NCBI GenBank assembly: GCA_964372275.1
Contig: CAYJRR010000010.1
Coordinates: 1 to 52,505, forward strand
Source of the DNA: CAYJRR01 sp964372275 [NCBI: uncultured bacterium]
Lineage (GTDB): Bacteria; CAYJRR01
Direction of reading: 5' to 3'
Length of the DNA: 52,505 nucleotides
Shown: positions 27,681 to 35,725 of the stretch, piece after piece
Layout: each line of letters begins with the position of its first letter
Numbering within the stretch: the first letter of the stretch is position 1
Translations under genes and position numbers: made by a program
Notes under the pieces: model-generated
Databases searched by the model: none
What the model saw: only the letters and a program-made list of their open reading frames with translations
What the model was told of the DNA's origin: nothing

Positions 27681-28346
27681 ATGAAGACGCCTGCCGTGCT
27701 TGCGATCGGGGCGCTCGCGACCGCTCTCGCCGCGGCGGCGCCCGCCCGCGCCGAGGAGGCTCCGCCACGCTCCCGCTCCGCCGCCGACAAGAAGTGGGAG
27801 GTCGGCCCGCGGATCCACTTCGTCACCGCCAACCCGGTGGTGAACATCTTCTACGAGCGGCACGAGAGCCTGACGGCGACGACCTACGGGATCCAGGCGA
27901 CGCGGCGATACGATTCGGCCGGGACGCGCTTCATCTTCGGGCTCGACGTCACCAACTTCCGCACCGAGGACGGCCCCTGGCTCGAGGCGGGCGAGTCGTT
28001 CCCGGAGTCGGAGTGGACCGAGTTCCGCGGATTCCGCATGGTCTCGGCGAACGTGATCCTCGGTCACGTCTGGATGGACGAGCGCGACGCCTACGGCCTG
28101 TTCGCCGGAGGCGGGATCGGACTCGACTTCATCTCCGGGTCGATCGACACCTGGCCGACCTCCAACGGCAACGACAAGATCGACGACGACGACCTGAAGG
28201 ACGAGAAGAACGTCCCGCCGGTGCTTCCGACGGCGTTGTTCAAGGTGGGACCGATGGTGAAGCTGGAGGACAAGGGGGTGATCTCCCTCGACTTCGGATT
28301 CCACAACGGCTTCTACGTCGGCGTGACCGGCGGCGCGTTGTTCTAA
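27681..28346 (+). CDS. Small outer-membrane beta-barrel protein
   Basis: Predicted exported protein of 221 aa. The signal peptide (MKTPAVLAIGALATALAAAA, cleavage after ARA) precedes EEAPPRSRSAADKKWEVGP. The mature protein alternates amphipathic strands with aromatic ends (VNIFYERHESLTATTYGIQA, GTRFIFGLDVTNFRT, SANVILGHVWMDE, YGLFAGGGIGLDFISG, VISLDFGFHNGFYVGVTGGA) and ends in ALF, with a C-terminal Phe typical of outer-membrane barrels. An acidic loop (DKIDDDDLKDEKN) may be extracellular. The size fits an eight-strand OmpW/OmpX-like barrel, but the exact family was not recognised. It starts 47 bases after the TPR gene and stops four bases before the dehydrogenase gene. Confidence 0.7.
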   Translation: MKTPAVLAIGALATALAAAAPARAEEAPPRSRSAADKKWEVGPRIHFVTANPVVNIFYERHESLTATTYGIQATRRYDSAGTRFIFGLDVTNFRTEDGPWLEAGESFPESEWTEFRGFRMVSANVILGHVWMDERDAYGLFAGGGIGLDFISGSIDTWPTSNGNDKIDDDDLKDEKNVPPVLPTALFKVGPMVKLEDKGVISLDFGFHNGFYVGVTGGALF

Positions 28347-28350
28347 GGCC

Positions 28351-29535
28351 ATGGCTTCGTTCCAGTCACCGGAGCACGACCAGCTCCGCAAGGCCGTCCG
28401 GGATTTCGCCGTGCGGGCGCTCCGACCGCGCGCCGCGCGCATCGATCGGACCAAGGAGTTCCCCCGCGACGACTTCCGCACCATGGGCGAGATGGGTCTG
28501 TTCGGCGTCACCGTCCCGTCGGAGTACGGCGGCAGCGGGATGGGGGCGCTCGCGTGTGCCATCGTCAACGAGGAGCTGGCGCGCGAGTGCGCGTCGACCG
28601 CGCTCTCCTACCTGGCGCACACCGTCCTGTGCGTCAACAATCTCTACCTCCACGGCAACGAGACGCAGCGGCGGACGTACCTCCCGAAGCTGATCTCGGG
28701 CGAGCACCTCGGCGCCTGGGCGCTGACGGAGCCGGGATCGGGGAGCGATGCGCGCGGCCTCACCACCCGGTACCGGAACGTGACGCGAAACGGCCGGCCG
28801 GGGTTCGCGATCAGCGGATCCAAGATCTTCATCACCAACGCCTTCCACGCCGACGTGATCCTCGTCTTCGCGAGGCCGGAAGGGACCTCGCCGGAGAACG
28901 AGAAGGACGCGATCACCGTCTTCCTGGTCGAGCGCGGGACGCCGGGGATGAGGGTCCATGAGCCGATGGACAAGATGGGAATGCGGGCCAGCCCCACCTC
29001 CGAGATCACCTTCGACGACTGCTTCGTCCCCGACGAGAACCTGCTCGGCGAAGAGCGAAAGGGGACCGAGCACATGATGTTGGGGCTCGACGTCGAGCGG
29101 GTGACGATCGCGGGGATCCCGGTCGGGATTGCGCAGGGGGCGCTCGACATCGCGCTGCCGTACGCGACCGAGCGGAAGCAGTTCGGGGTCGAGATCGCCA
29201 GCTTCCAGATGATCAAGAAGATGCTCGCCGACATGGCGACCGAGACGCGGGCGGCGCGCCTGCTCGTCTACGACGCCGCCGACCGCCTCGACCACGGGGA
29301 GAAGGGACTGTCGATGGAGGCGGCGATGGCCAAGCTCTACGCCTCGGAGGTCGGGACGCGCGTCGCCTTGCAGGCGGTGCAGATCCTCGGCGGCTACGGC
29401 TACATCTCCGAGTTCCCGGTCGAGCGGATGGCGCGCGACGCCAAGCTGCTCGAGATCGGCGCGGGGACGAGCGAGATCCAGCGGATCGTGATCGCCCGCG
29501 AGCTATTGCGTCGCGCGGGACACCGTGGCGAGTGA
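28351..29535 (+). CDS. Acyl-CoA dehydrogenase, isovaleryl-CoA dehydrogenase type
   Basis: FAD flavoenzyme of 394 aa that makes an alpha,beta double bond in acyl-CoA. Signatures are GAWALTEPGSGSDA (FAD/substrate loop), GSKIFITNA, ERKQFGVEIASFQMIKKML (FAD-binding Arg-x-x-x-Phe-Gly) and GGYGYISEFPVERMARDAK. At the usual C-terminal catalytic position it has LEIGAGTSEIQRI, without Glu, while GLDVERVTIAG near residue 249 carries the Glu used by isovaleryl-CoA dehydrogenase. This points to the leucine-breakdown type and not to medium-chain enzymes. No other leucine-degradation genes are visible, and the gene may be co-transcribed with the barrel gene four bases upstream. It converges on the minus-strand heme lipoprotein gene with 11 bases between. 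Confidence 0.9.
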   Translation: MASFQSPEHDQLRKAVRDFAVRALRPRAARIDRTKEFPRDDFRTMGEMGLFGVTVPSEYGGSGMGALACAIVNEELARECASTALSYLAHTVLCVNNLYLHGNETQRRTYLPKLISGEHLGAWALTEPGSGSDARGLTTRYRNVTRNGRPGFAISGSKIFITNAFHADVILVFARPEGTSPENEKDAITVFLVERGTPGMRVHEPMDKMGMRASPTSEITFDDCFVPDENLLGEERKGTEHMMLGLDVERVTIAGIPVGIAQGALDIALPYATERKQFGVEIASFQMIKKMLADMATETRAARLLVYDAADRLDHGEKGLSMEAAMAKLYASEVGTRVALQAVQILGGYGYISEFPVERMARDAKLLEIGAGTSEIQRIVIARELLRRAGHRGE

Positions 29536-29546
29536 CACCTCGCCCG

Positions 29547-29978
29547 TCAGGGCATGCCGCACGTAAGCCAGTCGGCGAGCAGGATGCGATCGTCCGCGGG
29601 CGGCCCTCCGGCCGGGGGCATCGTGTCGTTCGCGTCGCCGGCGCGGGCGTAGATCCGCTCGCGCCACGCCTCGATCCCCTCGCGGGTGTCGAAGTCGGTC
29701 CCGAGCGGCGCGTCCTGGCGATCCCCGTCCCCCAGGTAGGAGCTGTGGCAGCCGGTGCACCAGGACCGCATGAACCCTTCCCCGAAATTCTCGTAGGTGA
29801 GGAAGCTGTCCGGCGGACAATCCCGGCCTTCGAGCGGCTCGAGACCTCCGTCGCCGCCGGTGCCGTCCTCGCCGCAGCCGAGGACCGCGGACGGAGCCGC
29901 AATCAGAACGACGAGCGCGATCCGGCGGAGCCCCTTCGCCGACGCCGCCCGGCTCCCCCCGTCACGCCACGAACGCAT
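29547..29978 (-). CDS. Mono-heme c-type lipoprotein
   Basis: Small lipoprotein of 143 aa. ATG 29978 has GGAGG upstream and overlaps the end of the DUF1501 gene by 17 bases, so it is the last gene of that operon. The signal region ends in lipobox VLGC. One heme motif, CTGCH, follows at about residue 75-79 after FLTYENFGEGFMRSW. A later NDTMPPAGG segment supplies a plausible Met axial ligand, followed by DDRILLADWLTCGMP. This layout is that of small Planctomycete-type cytochrome c domains. It probably passes electrons in the periplasm for the neighbouring DUF1592/DUF1501-type proteins; the donor and acceptor are unknown. Confidence 0.8.
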   Translation of the reverse strand: MRSWRDGGSRAASAKGLRRIALVVLIAAPSAVLGCGEDGTGGDGGLEPLEGRDCPPDSFLTYENFGEGFMRSWCTGCHSSYLGDGDRQDAPLGTDFDTREGIEAWRERIYARAGDANDTMPPAGGPPADDRILLADWLTCGMP

Positions 29979-31227
29979 CGAACACCTCCACGTCGGGCAG
30001 GAAGTTGGCCGGATCGGCGCCGACGAGCCGGATGAGGCCGGCGACGACGTTCGAGTAGTCGAGCGCCTGACCGTTGCCGTCGTCGGGATCGCCGGTGGCG
30101 AAGTCGACCGTCCGCGCCTCGAGGCCGTCGGTGGTGCCGCCGTAGGCTTTCCCCCCGGCCACGCCGCCGCCGAAGACGAGCAGGCTTCCGACCGGCCAGT
30201 GGTCCTTTCCGACGGTGCTGTTGAGCTTCGGGGTGCGCCCCATCTCGGAGGCGACCAGCACCACCGTCTCGTCGAGCATCGAGTTTCCCGCCTGTTTCCC
30301 GGGACGCCCGGCGAGGTCGTCGGCCAGGAGTTTCAGCTCCCGGTAGAGATCGTCGTGCGCCTGCTCCTGGTCGCTGTTGGTGGAATGGGTGTCCCAGCCT
30401 TCGCCGGAATCGACCATCACCGAGAAGGCGATCTGCTCCTCGATCATCTGCACCGCGAGCGCCCGCTGCGAGGCGAGGCTCAAGGTGCTGGTCGTCGTGC
30501 CGAACCCGGCGCGGTTCGCGACGAGCAGATCGCCGCGGCCGAGCGAGTCGAGATAGTCGTTCAGCCGGGAGAGGTTCTTCCCCAGGCTCGCCCGCCCGGC
30601 GCGCACCCGTTCGGCGCGGGACTCGACGTAGGCCCGGATCGCGGCGGCGTCGTCGGTCGACGGAAGGTAGTTCGGCACCGGGTAGGGCCCGCCGGCCGCG
30701 GCGGTCGGATCGAGGAGCGCCACGATCTGGTTGCGCGCGCCGACGCGCGCGATCCCGGACGCCAGGTCGCCGCTGTAGGCGGTGGTGCCGAGGACCAGGT
30801 AGGGGGCCGGCAGCTCCCAGCCGAGCTCGAAGGCGGCGATCACCGCCAGGTCGGGACTGGTCTCGGAGCGCGTGCCGGTGAGGATCCGTTCCCGGCACTC
30901 GGGATGGGCGATCGAGTTGATCTGGATCCCGTTCACCACCGCCGAGACCGGAGCGTAGGAGTCAAAGAAGGCGGTGACGTTCGGGCGCCCGGCGTCGACG
31001 AAGATCGGCAGGTTCCCGTACATCTGCACCGATCCCGGCGGCAGGTCGACCTGCGTGCCGTCGGTCTTGGGATCGAGGACGTGGGTCGGATCCCATCCCC
31101 CGCTGGCGAAGACGACGATCAGGTTCTTCGCCGTCGGGGTGCCGGCGCGCGCGCGGCGCGGGAGGGTCGCGCCCAACGCCGTGAGACCGGCCGTCGCCAG
31201 GAAGTTGCGTCGGGTGATCGGTGCCAT
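29962..31227 (-). CDS. DUF1501-family TAT-exported protein
   Basis: Protein of 421 aa with a twin-arginine signal (ITRRNFLATAGLTALGATLP), so it is exported folded. The body matches the DUF1501 pattern: AKNLIVVFASGGWDPTHVLD near the start, SIAHPECRERILTGTRSETS, GEGWDTHSTN, LVASEMGRTPKLNSTVGKDHWP and GGGVAGGKAYGGTTDGLEAR. DUF1501 belongs to the alkaline-phosphatase/sulfatase-like fold; GWDTH and GRTP..N..GKDHW hold its likely metal ligands. The substrate is unknown. ATG 31227 has GGGAGG upstream and the gene starts 14 bases after its DUF1592-like partner, an arrangement typical of Planctomycete and Myxococcota gene pairs. Confidence 0.9.
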   Translation of the reverse strand: MAPITRRNFLATAGLTALGATLPRRARAGTPTAKNLIVVFASGGWDPTHVLDPKTDGTQVDLPPGSVQMYGNLPIFVDAGRPNVTAFFDSYAPVSAVVNGIQINSIAHPECRERILTGTRSETSPDLAVIAAFELGWELPAPYLVLGTTAYSGDLASGIARVGARNQIVALLDPTAAAGGPYPVPNYLPSTDDAAAIRAYVESRAERVRAGRASLGKNLSRLNDYLDSLGRGDLLVANRAGFGTTTSTLSLASQRALAVQMIEEQIAFSVMVDSGEGWDTHSTNSDQEQAHDDLYRELKLLADDLAGRPGKQAGNSMLDETVVLVASEMGRTPKLNSTVGKDHWPVGSLLVFGGGVAGGKAYGGTTDGLEARTVDFATGDPDDGNGQALDYSNVVAGLIRLVGADPANFLPDVEVFDAFVA

Positions 31228-31241
31228 CGTTCGTGACCTCC

Positions 31242-32999
31242 CTAGAAGAATGCGATCCGAGTGTCCTGCAGCATCGCCGTCAGGGTCGCCTTCCAGGCGG
31301 TCTCGACATCGCCGGAGCGGGCGAGCGCCCCGGCGAACAGGTCGTAGGTCTCGTCGACCTCCTCGGCGTCGTCCTCGACGAACTCGGCGAACAGGCGCCG
31401 GTGGAGGAGGGCCAACTGCGCGCGGACCGCCGACTCCCCCTGCTCGGTGGCCGAGACGACGGTCAAAAGCCTCCGCGCGGCCGGATCGGCGAGCGCGAAG
31501 TCGCTCTCCACCACCGCCGCCGCCGCGTTGGCGGCGAAGGTCTGGAGGAAGAGGCCGGAGGTCGCGTTGAAGGTGTGGGACGGCGTCGTCACCAGCGAGC
31601 CGTCGATCCCCCCCGCCAGCGTCCGCAGTCCGATGACGTCGCTCACCGGGATGTCGACCAGGCCGAACGGGTAGCCGGCGGCGTTGAAGCCGACGTCGGT
31701 CTTCCATTCGAAGCCGGTCAGGTCGAGCAGCATCCGGCGGAGCTGCTCCGGTCGCGCCTTCTTCAGGCCGACGAGCGTCTCGGCTTCGGCGGCGTCGGTC
31801 GAGTGCGAGACGCGGAAGGCGTCGGAGAGGACGACCTCGCGCGCGAGCCGCCGGGCGTTCAGTCCGCTCCCGACGAAGGCATCCTGCAGCTCCGCGACGA
31901 CCGACAGCGGAACGTCGTCGAGCGGCACCTGCGCCATGTAGGAGAAGAAGCGGCGGGCGGCGCAGGAGGAGAAGCGCGAGTCGGCGGCGATGAGCGCCCC
32001 GAGATCCTGCAGGTTGGTGCCGGGGATCCCGAAGAACGACGGCGCGCGTCCGGTGGTGTTCTCCCAGAGGCTTTCGCGCGTGACGCGGTAGAAGTCGACC
32101 GGGTAGATGTCCTGGCCCGCGTCGGCGTTGTTCCGGAGCTGGGCGAACGGAACCTGCCCCTGGTAGCCCCAGAAGAAGCTGGCGAGCGGATCGAGGGTCT
32201 GGTGGCAGCCGGCGCAAGAGGGGTTCTCGACCACCGCCTCGGCGACGACGTCGGGGTCGGACAGATCGATGCTCCCGTCGATCACCACATCGCTCGTCAG
32301 GAAGTCGAAGCAGAGGAGCGTGCTCGAGACCATGTTGGCGCGGCCGCGGTGGTAGTTGGTGCCGTTGGAATCGTGGCGGGCGAACAGCGCCGTGCTGGAG
32401 AGGATCCCGGCCATCGGCCGGTCGTCGACGGTCGAGCCCCGGTCGCCGTCGTCCCAGCGGGTGACGACCCACTCCTCGCCGTCCCCCTCGTAGGCCAGCC
32501 CCCAGATGTCGGCGACGATCTTGTCGGCCAGCGTGTAGTCGGCGGTGACGATCTCGGAGTAGGGGCGGTCGTTCTTCACGACGTATTCGATCAAGCGCAG
32601 CGGCTCCTCCATCATCGAGCGGTTGATCTCCGCGCCGAAGCGCCCCTCCAGCTCGTAGACCGGCGGCAGGAAGACGTTCTCCACGCGGGTCAGGAACGTC
32701 TCCGCGTGCAGGTCGCGGATCGCCTCGTCGAACTCGGCGGAGACGAGGTACTGGTCGACGTAGTCGGCGATCTTGTCTGGCTCCGAGAGGACCGCCTCCA
32801 TCTCCTCCTCGTCGGGCCGGATGCCGCGAAGCGCCATCGAGGCGCGCACCAGGTGGTCGGCCGGAGAGAGGAAGACGGTATCGCCGTCGCCGGCGGTCCA
32901 GTGCCAGGTCTCGTCGGCTTCGTCGGAACCGCCGTCCTTGGCCCTGCCGTCACAGCCGGCAACCACCGCCACAAGGATCACCCACCGCCCGCCCGCCAT
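31242..32999 (-). CDS. DUF1592/DUF1588/DUF1549-like heme-motif lipoprotein
   Basis: Lipoprotein of 585 aa. MAGGRW at 32999 was chosen over two upstream in-frame ATGs because GGGAGG stands eight bases before it and a signal with lipobox VAGC follows. The N-terminal half (SPADHLVRASMALRGIRP, YLVSAEFDEAIRDLHAETFL) resembles the opening of DUF1549/1592-type proteins. The middle has HDSNGTNYHRGRANMVSSTL and a single heme motif CAGCH followed by TLDPLASFFWGYQG, the DUF1588-like turn. The end (SSCAARRFFSYMAQVPL, ARRLAREVVLSDAFRVS) fits DUF1585-type domains. It is the first gene of the trio with DUF1501 and the mono-heme lipoprotein. A redox role in the periplasm is inferred from family and neighbours. 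Confidence 0.78.
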   Translation of the reverse strand: MAGGRWVILVAVVAGCDGRAKDGGSDEADETWHWTAGDGDTVFLSPADHLVRASMALRGIRPDEEEMEAVLSEPDKIADYVDQYLVSAEFDEAIRDLHAETFLTRVENVFLPPVYELEGRFGAEINRSMMEEPLRLIEYVVKNDRPYSEIVTADYTLADKIVADIWGLAYEGDGEEWVVTRWDDGDRGSTVDDRPMAGILSSTALFARHDSNGTNYHRGRANMVSSTLLCFDFLTSDVVIDGSIDLSDPDVVAEAVVENPSCAGCHQTLDPLASFFWGYQGQVPFAQLRNNADAGQDIYPVDFYRVTRESLWENTTGRAPSFFGIPGTNLQDLGALIAADSRFSSCAARRFFSYMAQVPLDDVPLSVVAELQDAFVGSGLNARRLAREVVLSDAFRVSHSTDAAEAETLVGLKKARPEQLRRMLLDLTGFEWKTDVGFNAAGYPFGLVDIPVSDVIGLRTLAGGIDGSLVTTPSHTFNATSGLFLQTFAANAAAAVVESDFALADPAARRLLTVVSATEQGESAVRAQLALLHRRLFAEFVEDDAEEVDETYDLFAGALARSGDVETAWKATLTAMLQDTRIAFF

Positions 33000-33047
33000 C
33001 GGCACGCCCTCCCGTCGCATGTCCGTCAAGCGTTGGACACGCCGTCC

Positions 33048-33082
33048 CGCGAACGCGGCAGACGTTCGCGCGCGGGATTGTA
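33048..33082 (-). promoter_or_regulatory. Possible promoter -10 box with adjoining inverted repeat
   Basis: On the minus strand TACAAT (33077-33082) is a good -10 box, though the -35 match is poor. Just downstream lies an inverted repeat with seven-base arms CGCGAAC (33048-33054) and GTTCGCG (33064-33070) around nine bases. It would overlap the transcription start of the DUF1592-DUF1501-heme operon and could be a repressor site or a leader hairpin. Confidence 0.4.
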
Positions 33083-33112
33083 CGCCGACTCACGACGCCG
33101 CCGATTCCGGCG

Positions 33113-34366
33113 TTACGCCAGCTCCTTGCTCGTGTATCCGAGGACGCGCCGGGCGACGACCAGCCGGTTGACCTGCCCGGTCCCTTCGAAGATGTCGTAG
33201 ACCTTCGAGTCCCGGAGCCACATCTCGGCGGGGTGCATCCGGGTGAGCCCATCGGGTCCGAGCAGCTCGACGACCTTCGCGCACACCTCCACCACCACCG
33301 TCCCCGCCTTCGCCTTGGCCATCGACGCCTCGAGCGCGTTCGGCTGTCCCTGGTCGAGGAGGAAGGCGGCGCGGTGGGCGAGCAGGCGCGCCGCTTCAAC
33401 CTGCGCCTCCATCTCCAGGAAGGCGTCCTGCACGGCGGAGAGGTTGGGGCGGCTGCGGCCGTAGCCGGGGCCGTCCCATCCGTCGGCGCGGAGCACGTCG
33501 CCCAGGTACTCGACGGCGGCGCGCGCGATCCCGACCGCCATCGCCGCGACGCCGGGGCGGGTCATGTCGAAGGTCGCCATCGCCCCCTTGAACCCCTTGG
33601 TCGCCGCCGCGGAGTCTTTCGGGAATCCGCCGGGGGTTCCGTTCGGGTCGTACTCGCCGAGGATGTTCTCCAGCGGGATGCGGCAGTCCTCGAGGATCAG
33701 CTCGGCCGTCTCCGACGACCGGATGCCGAGCTTTTTCTCCAGCTGCCCGACCAGGAACCCGGGGGTCCCCTTCTCCACGACGAAGGCGCGGATCGCCTCC
33801 TTGCCGCGCCCCAGGTCGAGCGACGCCCAGACGACGACGATCTCCGAGCAGGCGCCGTTGGTGCAGAAGATCTTCCGGCCGTTGAGGACCCACTCCTTGC
33901 CGTCGCGGCGCGCCGTCGTCCGGATCGCCCCGGTGTCGGAGCCGCAGCCGGGCTCGGTGTACGCCATCGCGCCGAACCGCACCTCGCCGTCGGCGTAGCG
34001 GGCGAGCCACTTGGAGCGCTGCTCGGGCGTCCCGGCGGCGGCGATCGCCGCGCCGGCCAGCCCCGGGCCGGGGAAGGAGAGCATCAGCGCCGCCGAGCCG
34101 TAGGCGATCTCCTCCGCGAACAGGACGCCGGAGATCCCCTTGATCGAGGTCCCGCCTTCGTTCTTCTTCTCGTCGTAGCGGTGGCGGCTCAAGCCTCCAC
34201 CCGCACCGGTACGGATCAGGTCGTTGACCTGGCGGATCACGTCCTTCGGCTTCTCGTGCTCCTTCCGGTCGTACTCGATCGCGGCGGGCCGCAGCACCTG
34301 CTGCCCGAACATGCGAAGGAACCCTTGGATCGCCTGCTGTTGCGGAGTGGGGTTGAAGTCGAGCAT
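33113..34366 (-). CDS. Acyl-CoA dehydrogenase subunit with catalytic Glu
   Basis: Acyl-CoA dehydrogenase-family protein of 417 aa. It shows MAYTEPGCGSDTGAIRTTA, GRKIFCTNGACSEIVVVW, ELILEDCRIPLENILGE and, near residue 393, SKVYDIFEGTGQVNRLVVAR, where FEGT holds the standard catalytic Glu. The segment that normally carries the FAD-binding Arg and Phe-Gly reads GPGYGRSRPNLSAVQDAFLE and departs from the usual RxxFGxxI pattern. The partner gene 10 bases upstream keeps that pattern but lacks the Glu. Such complementary losses are known in alpha2beta2 acyl-CoA dehydrogenases of actinobacterial steroid breakdown, so a heteromeric enzyme is likely. ATG 34366 has GGGAGGACC upstream. Substrate unknown. 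Confidence 0.88.
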   Translation of the reverse strand: MLDFNPTPQQQAIQGFLRMFGQQVLRPAAIEYDRKEHEKPKDVIRQVNDLIRTGAGGGLSRHRYDEKKNEGGTSIKGISGVLFAEEIAYGSAALMLSFPGPGLAGAAIAAAGTPEQRSKWLARYADGEVRFGAMAYTEPGCGSDTGAIRTTARRDGKEWVLNGRKIFCTNGACSEIVVVWASLDLGRGKEAIRAFVVEKGTPGFLVGQLEKKLGIRSSETAELILEDCRIPLENILGEYDPNGTPGGFPKDSAAATKGFKGAMATFDMTRPGVAAMAVGIARAAVEYLGDVLRADGWDGPGYGRSRPNLSAVQDAFLEMEAQVEAARLLAHRAAFLLDQGQPNALEASMAKAKAGTVVVEVCAKVVELLGPDGLTRMHPAEMWLRDSKVYDIFEGTGQVNRLVVARRVLGYTSKELA

Positions 34367-34376
34367 GAGGTCCTCC

Positions 34377-35492
34377 CTAGACGATCAGGGTGCCGGGGGT
34401 GGAGGCCAGGGTCCGCGCATTCCGGAAAAAAAGCTCCGCCAGGTGATCGCGGATGACGCCGTGGCCGCCGAGGATCTGCACGCCGCGGTCGGCGATCCGC
34501 CAGGCGGCGTCGGTGGCGAAGCGGAAGGCGAGGGTCGCCTCGCGCAGCGCCTCTTCGCCGCGATCGATCTTCCAGGCGGCCTTCCAGGTCATCCAGCGCG
34601 CCGCTTCGACGTCCATCGCGGCATCGGCGATCATGAAGGCGATCGACTGGTACTGGGCGATCGGCCGCCCGAAGGCGATCCGCTCCTTGGCGTAGGCCGA
34701 GGCGTATTCGCAGGCCGCGCGCGCGACGCCGGTCGCGGCGGCGGCGGAGGCGGTCAGCGCCCGCGTGGCGAGCGTCCGGTAGGCGACGCCACGCGCGCCG
34801 CCGAGGCGGACCGCCGGCGCGTCCTCGAAGACGAGACGGTGCTGAGGGAGACCGCGCGGGGCGATCGTCTCTTCGCGCCCCCCCCGCGTCACGCCGTGCG
34901 CACCCTTGCCCGCGATCAGGAACGCCTCGACGCCGTCGAACCCGGTCGACTCCGCGGGACGTGCGTAGACGACGAGCGTCTCGGCGGTGGCGCCGCCGGC
35001 GACGAACGCCTTCGTTCCACGCAGCACGAGCCCCCCGGCCGGGGAGGGGCGGGCGGTCGTCCGGATCGAGGCGAGGTCGAAGGACCGCGAAGGCTCGATC
35101 CATGCCGCCGTGGCGGCCGGGAGGGACGGACCGCCGCACAGCGCCGGGAGGTGCTCCGCCTTCTCGGCCGCGGTGCCGAACAGCGCCACCGGCACGGCGA
35201 GGTGGTTCGGCGCGAACAGCGCCTGGGCGTAGGCGAGATCGCCGAAGGCGAGGGGCTCGAGCGCCACCACGCCGGTCAGCGCGGAGGGGACGGCGTCGTC
35301 CGCTCCGGCGCCGCCGAACGTTCCGGGGAGTCCGGCGGCGAGAAGCGACAGCCCCCACCCCTCGGCGAGGGCGGAGACGGGGATCTCGGCCGCCTCGTCC
35401 CAGCTCCGCGACCCGGCGCGGAGGCGGTCCTGGGCGAACTCCTGCAACGTGTTGCGCAACAGCTCCAGGTCTTGGTCGAGCGATAGGTGCAT
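34377..35492 (-). CDS. Acyl-CoA dehydrogenase-like subunit lacking catalytic Glu
   Basis: Acyl-CoA dehydrogenase-like protein of 371 aa, first gene of the pair. It keeps AYAKERIAFGRPIAQYQSIA (FAD-binding Arg and Phe-Gly motif), WIEPSRSFDLASIRTTARP and GGHGVIRDHLAELFFRNA. At the catalytic position it reads LASTPGTLIV and ends there: Glu is replaced by Pro, and the normal terminal helix after GT is missing. No frameshift is evident and the following gene starts 10 bases later, so the short end looks native. It is best read as the non-catalytic, FAD-holding subunit of a heteromer with the downstream gene. ATG 35492 has GGAGGG upstream, and a TetR-type operator lies about 75 bases before it. Confidence 0.85.
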   Translation of the reverse strand: MHLSLDQDLELLRNTLQEFAQDRLRAGSRSWDEAAEIPVSALAEGWGLSLLAAGLPGTFGGAGADDAVPSALTGVVALEPLAFGDLAYAQALFAPNHLAVPVALFGTAAEKAEHLPALCGGPSLPAATAAWIEPSRSFDLASIRTTARPSPAGGLVLRGTKAFVAGGATAETLVVYARPAESTGFDGVEAFLIAGKGAHGVTRGGREETIAPRGLPQHRLVFEDAPAVRLGGARGVAYRTLATRALTASAAAATGVARAACEYASAYAKERIAFGRPIAQYQSIAFMIADAAMDVEAARWMTWKAAWKIDRGEEALREATLAFRFATDAAWRIADRGVQILGGHGVIRDHLAELFFRNARTLASTPGTLIV

Positions 35493-35567
35493 CGATTGCC
35501 CTCCGGGTCGGCGAACGGCGAGGCGCGGGAGTTTGGCGGAGACCCGGCCCGAAACGCAAGAGATGTT

Positions 35568-35585
35568 TGACTGAATTGTCAGTCA
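35568..35585. promoter_or_regulatory. Perfect TetR-type operator upstream of the acyl-CoA dehydrogenase pair
   Basis: TGACTGAATTGTCAGTCA is a perfect inverted repeat with seven-base arms and a four-base centre, in an AT-rich patch 76 bases before the start codon of the dehydrogenase operon. Its TGA(N)TGA...TCA(N)TCA shape resembles operators of TetR-family fatty-acid or acyl-CoA regulators such as FadR of Bacillus. No tetR gene is in the window, so the repressor must be encoded elsewhere. It may also affect the divergent lipoprotein-pgi operon. Confidence 0.75.
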
Positions 35586-35725
35586 TGCCGTCCGGTGCAA
35601 CCCCTGCGCGGCTCGAAAAATGGAAATTCATAACGATCTCGGCTTGACGGCGCCGCGGCCCGGGGATCTGCTCACCGGTCCGGACGCTCGTTGGCCGAGG
35701 GTCCGTCGATCGGGGGGCCGTTCAC

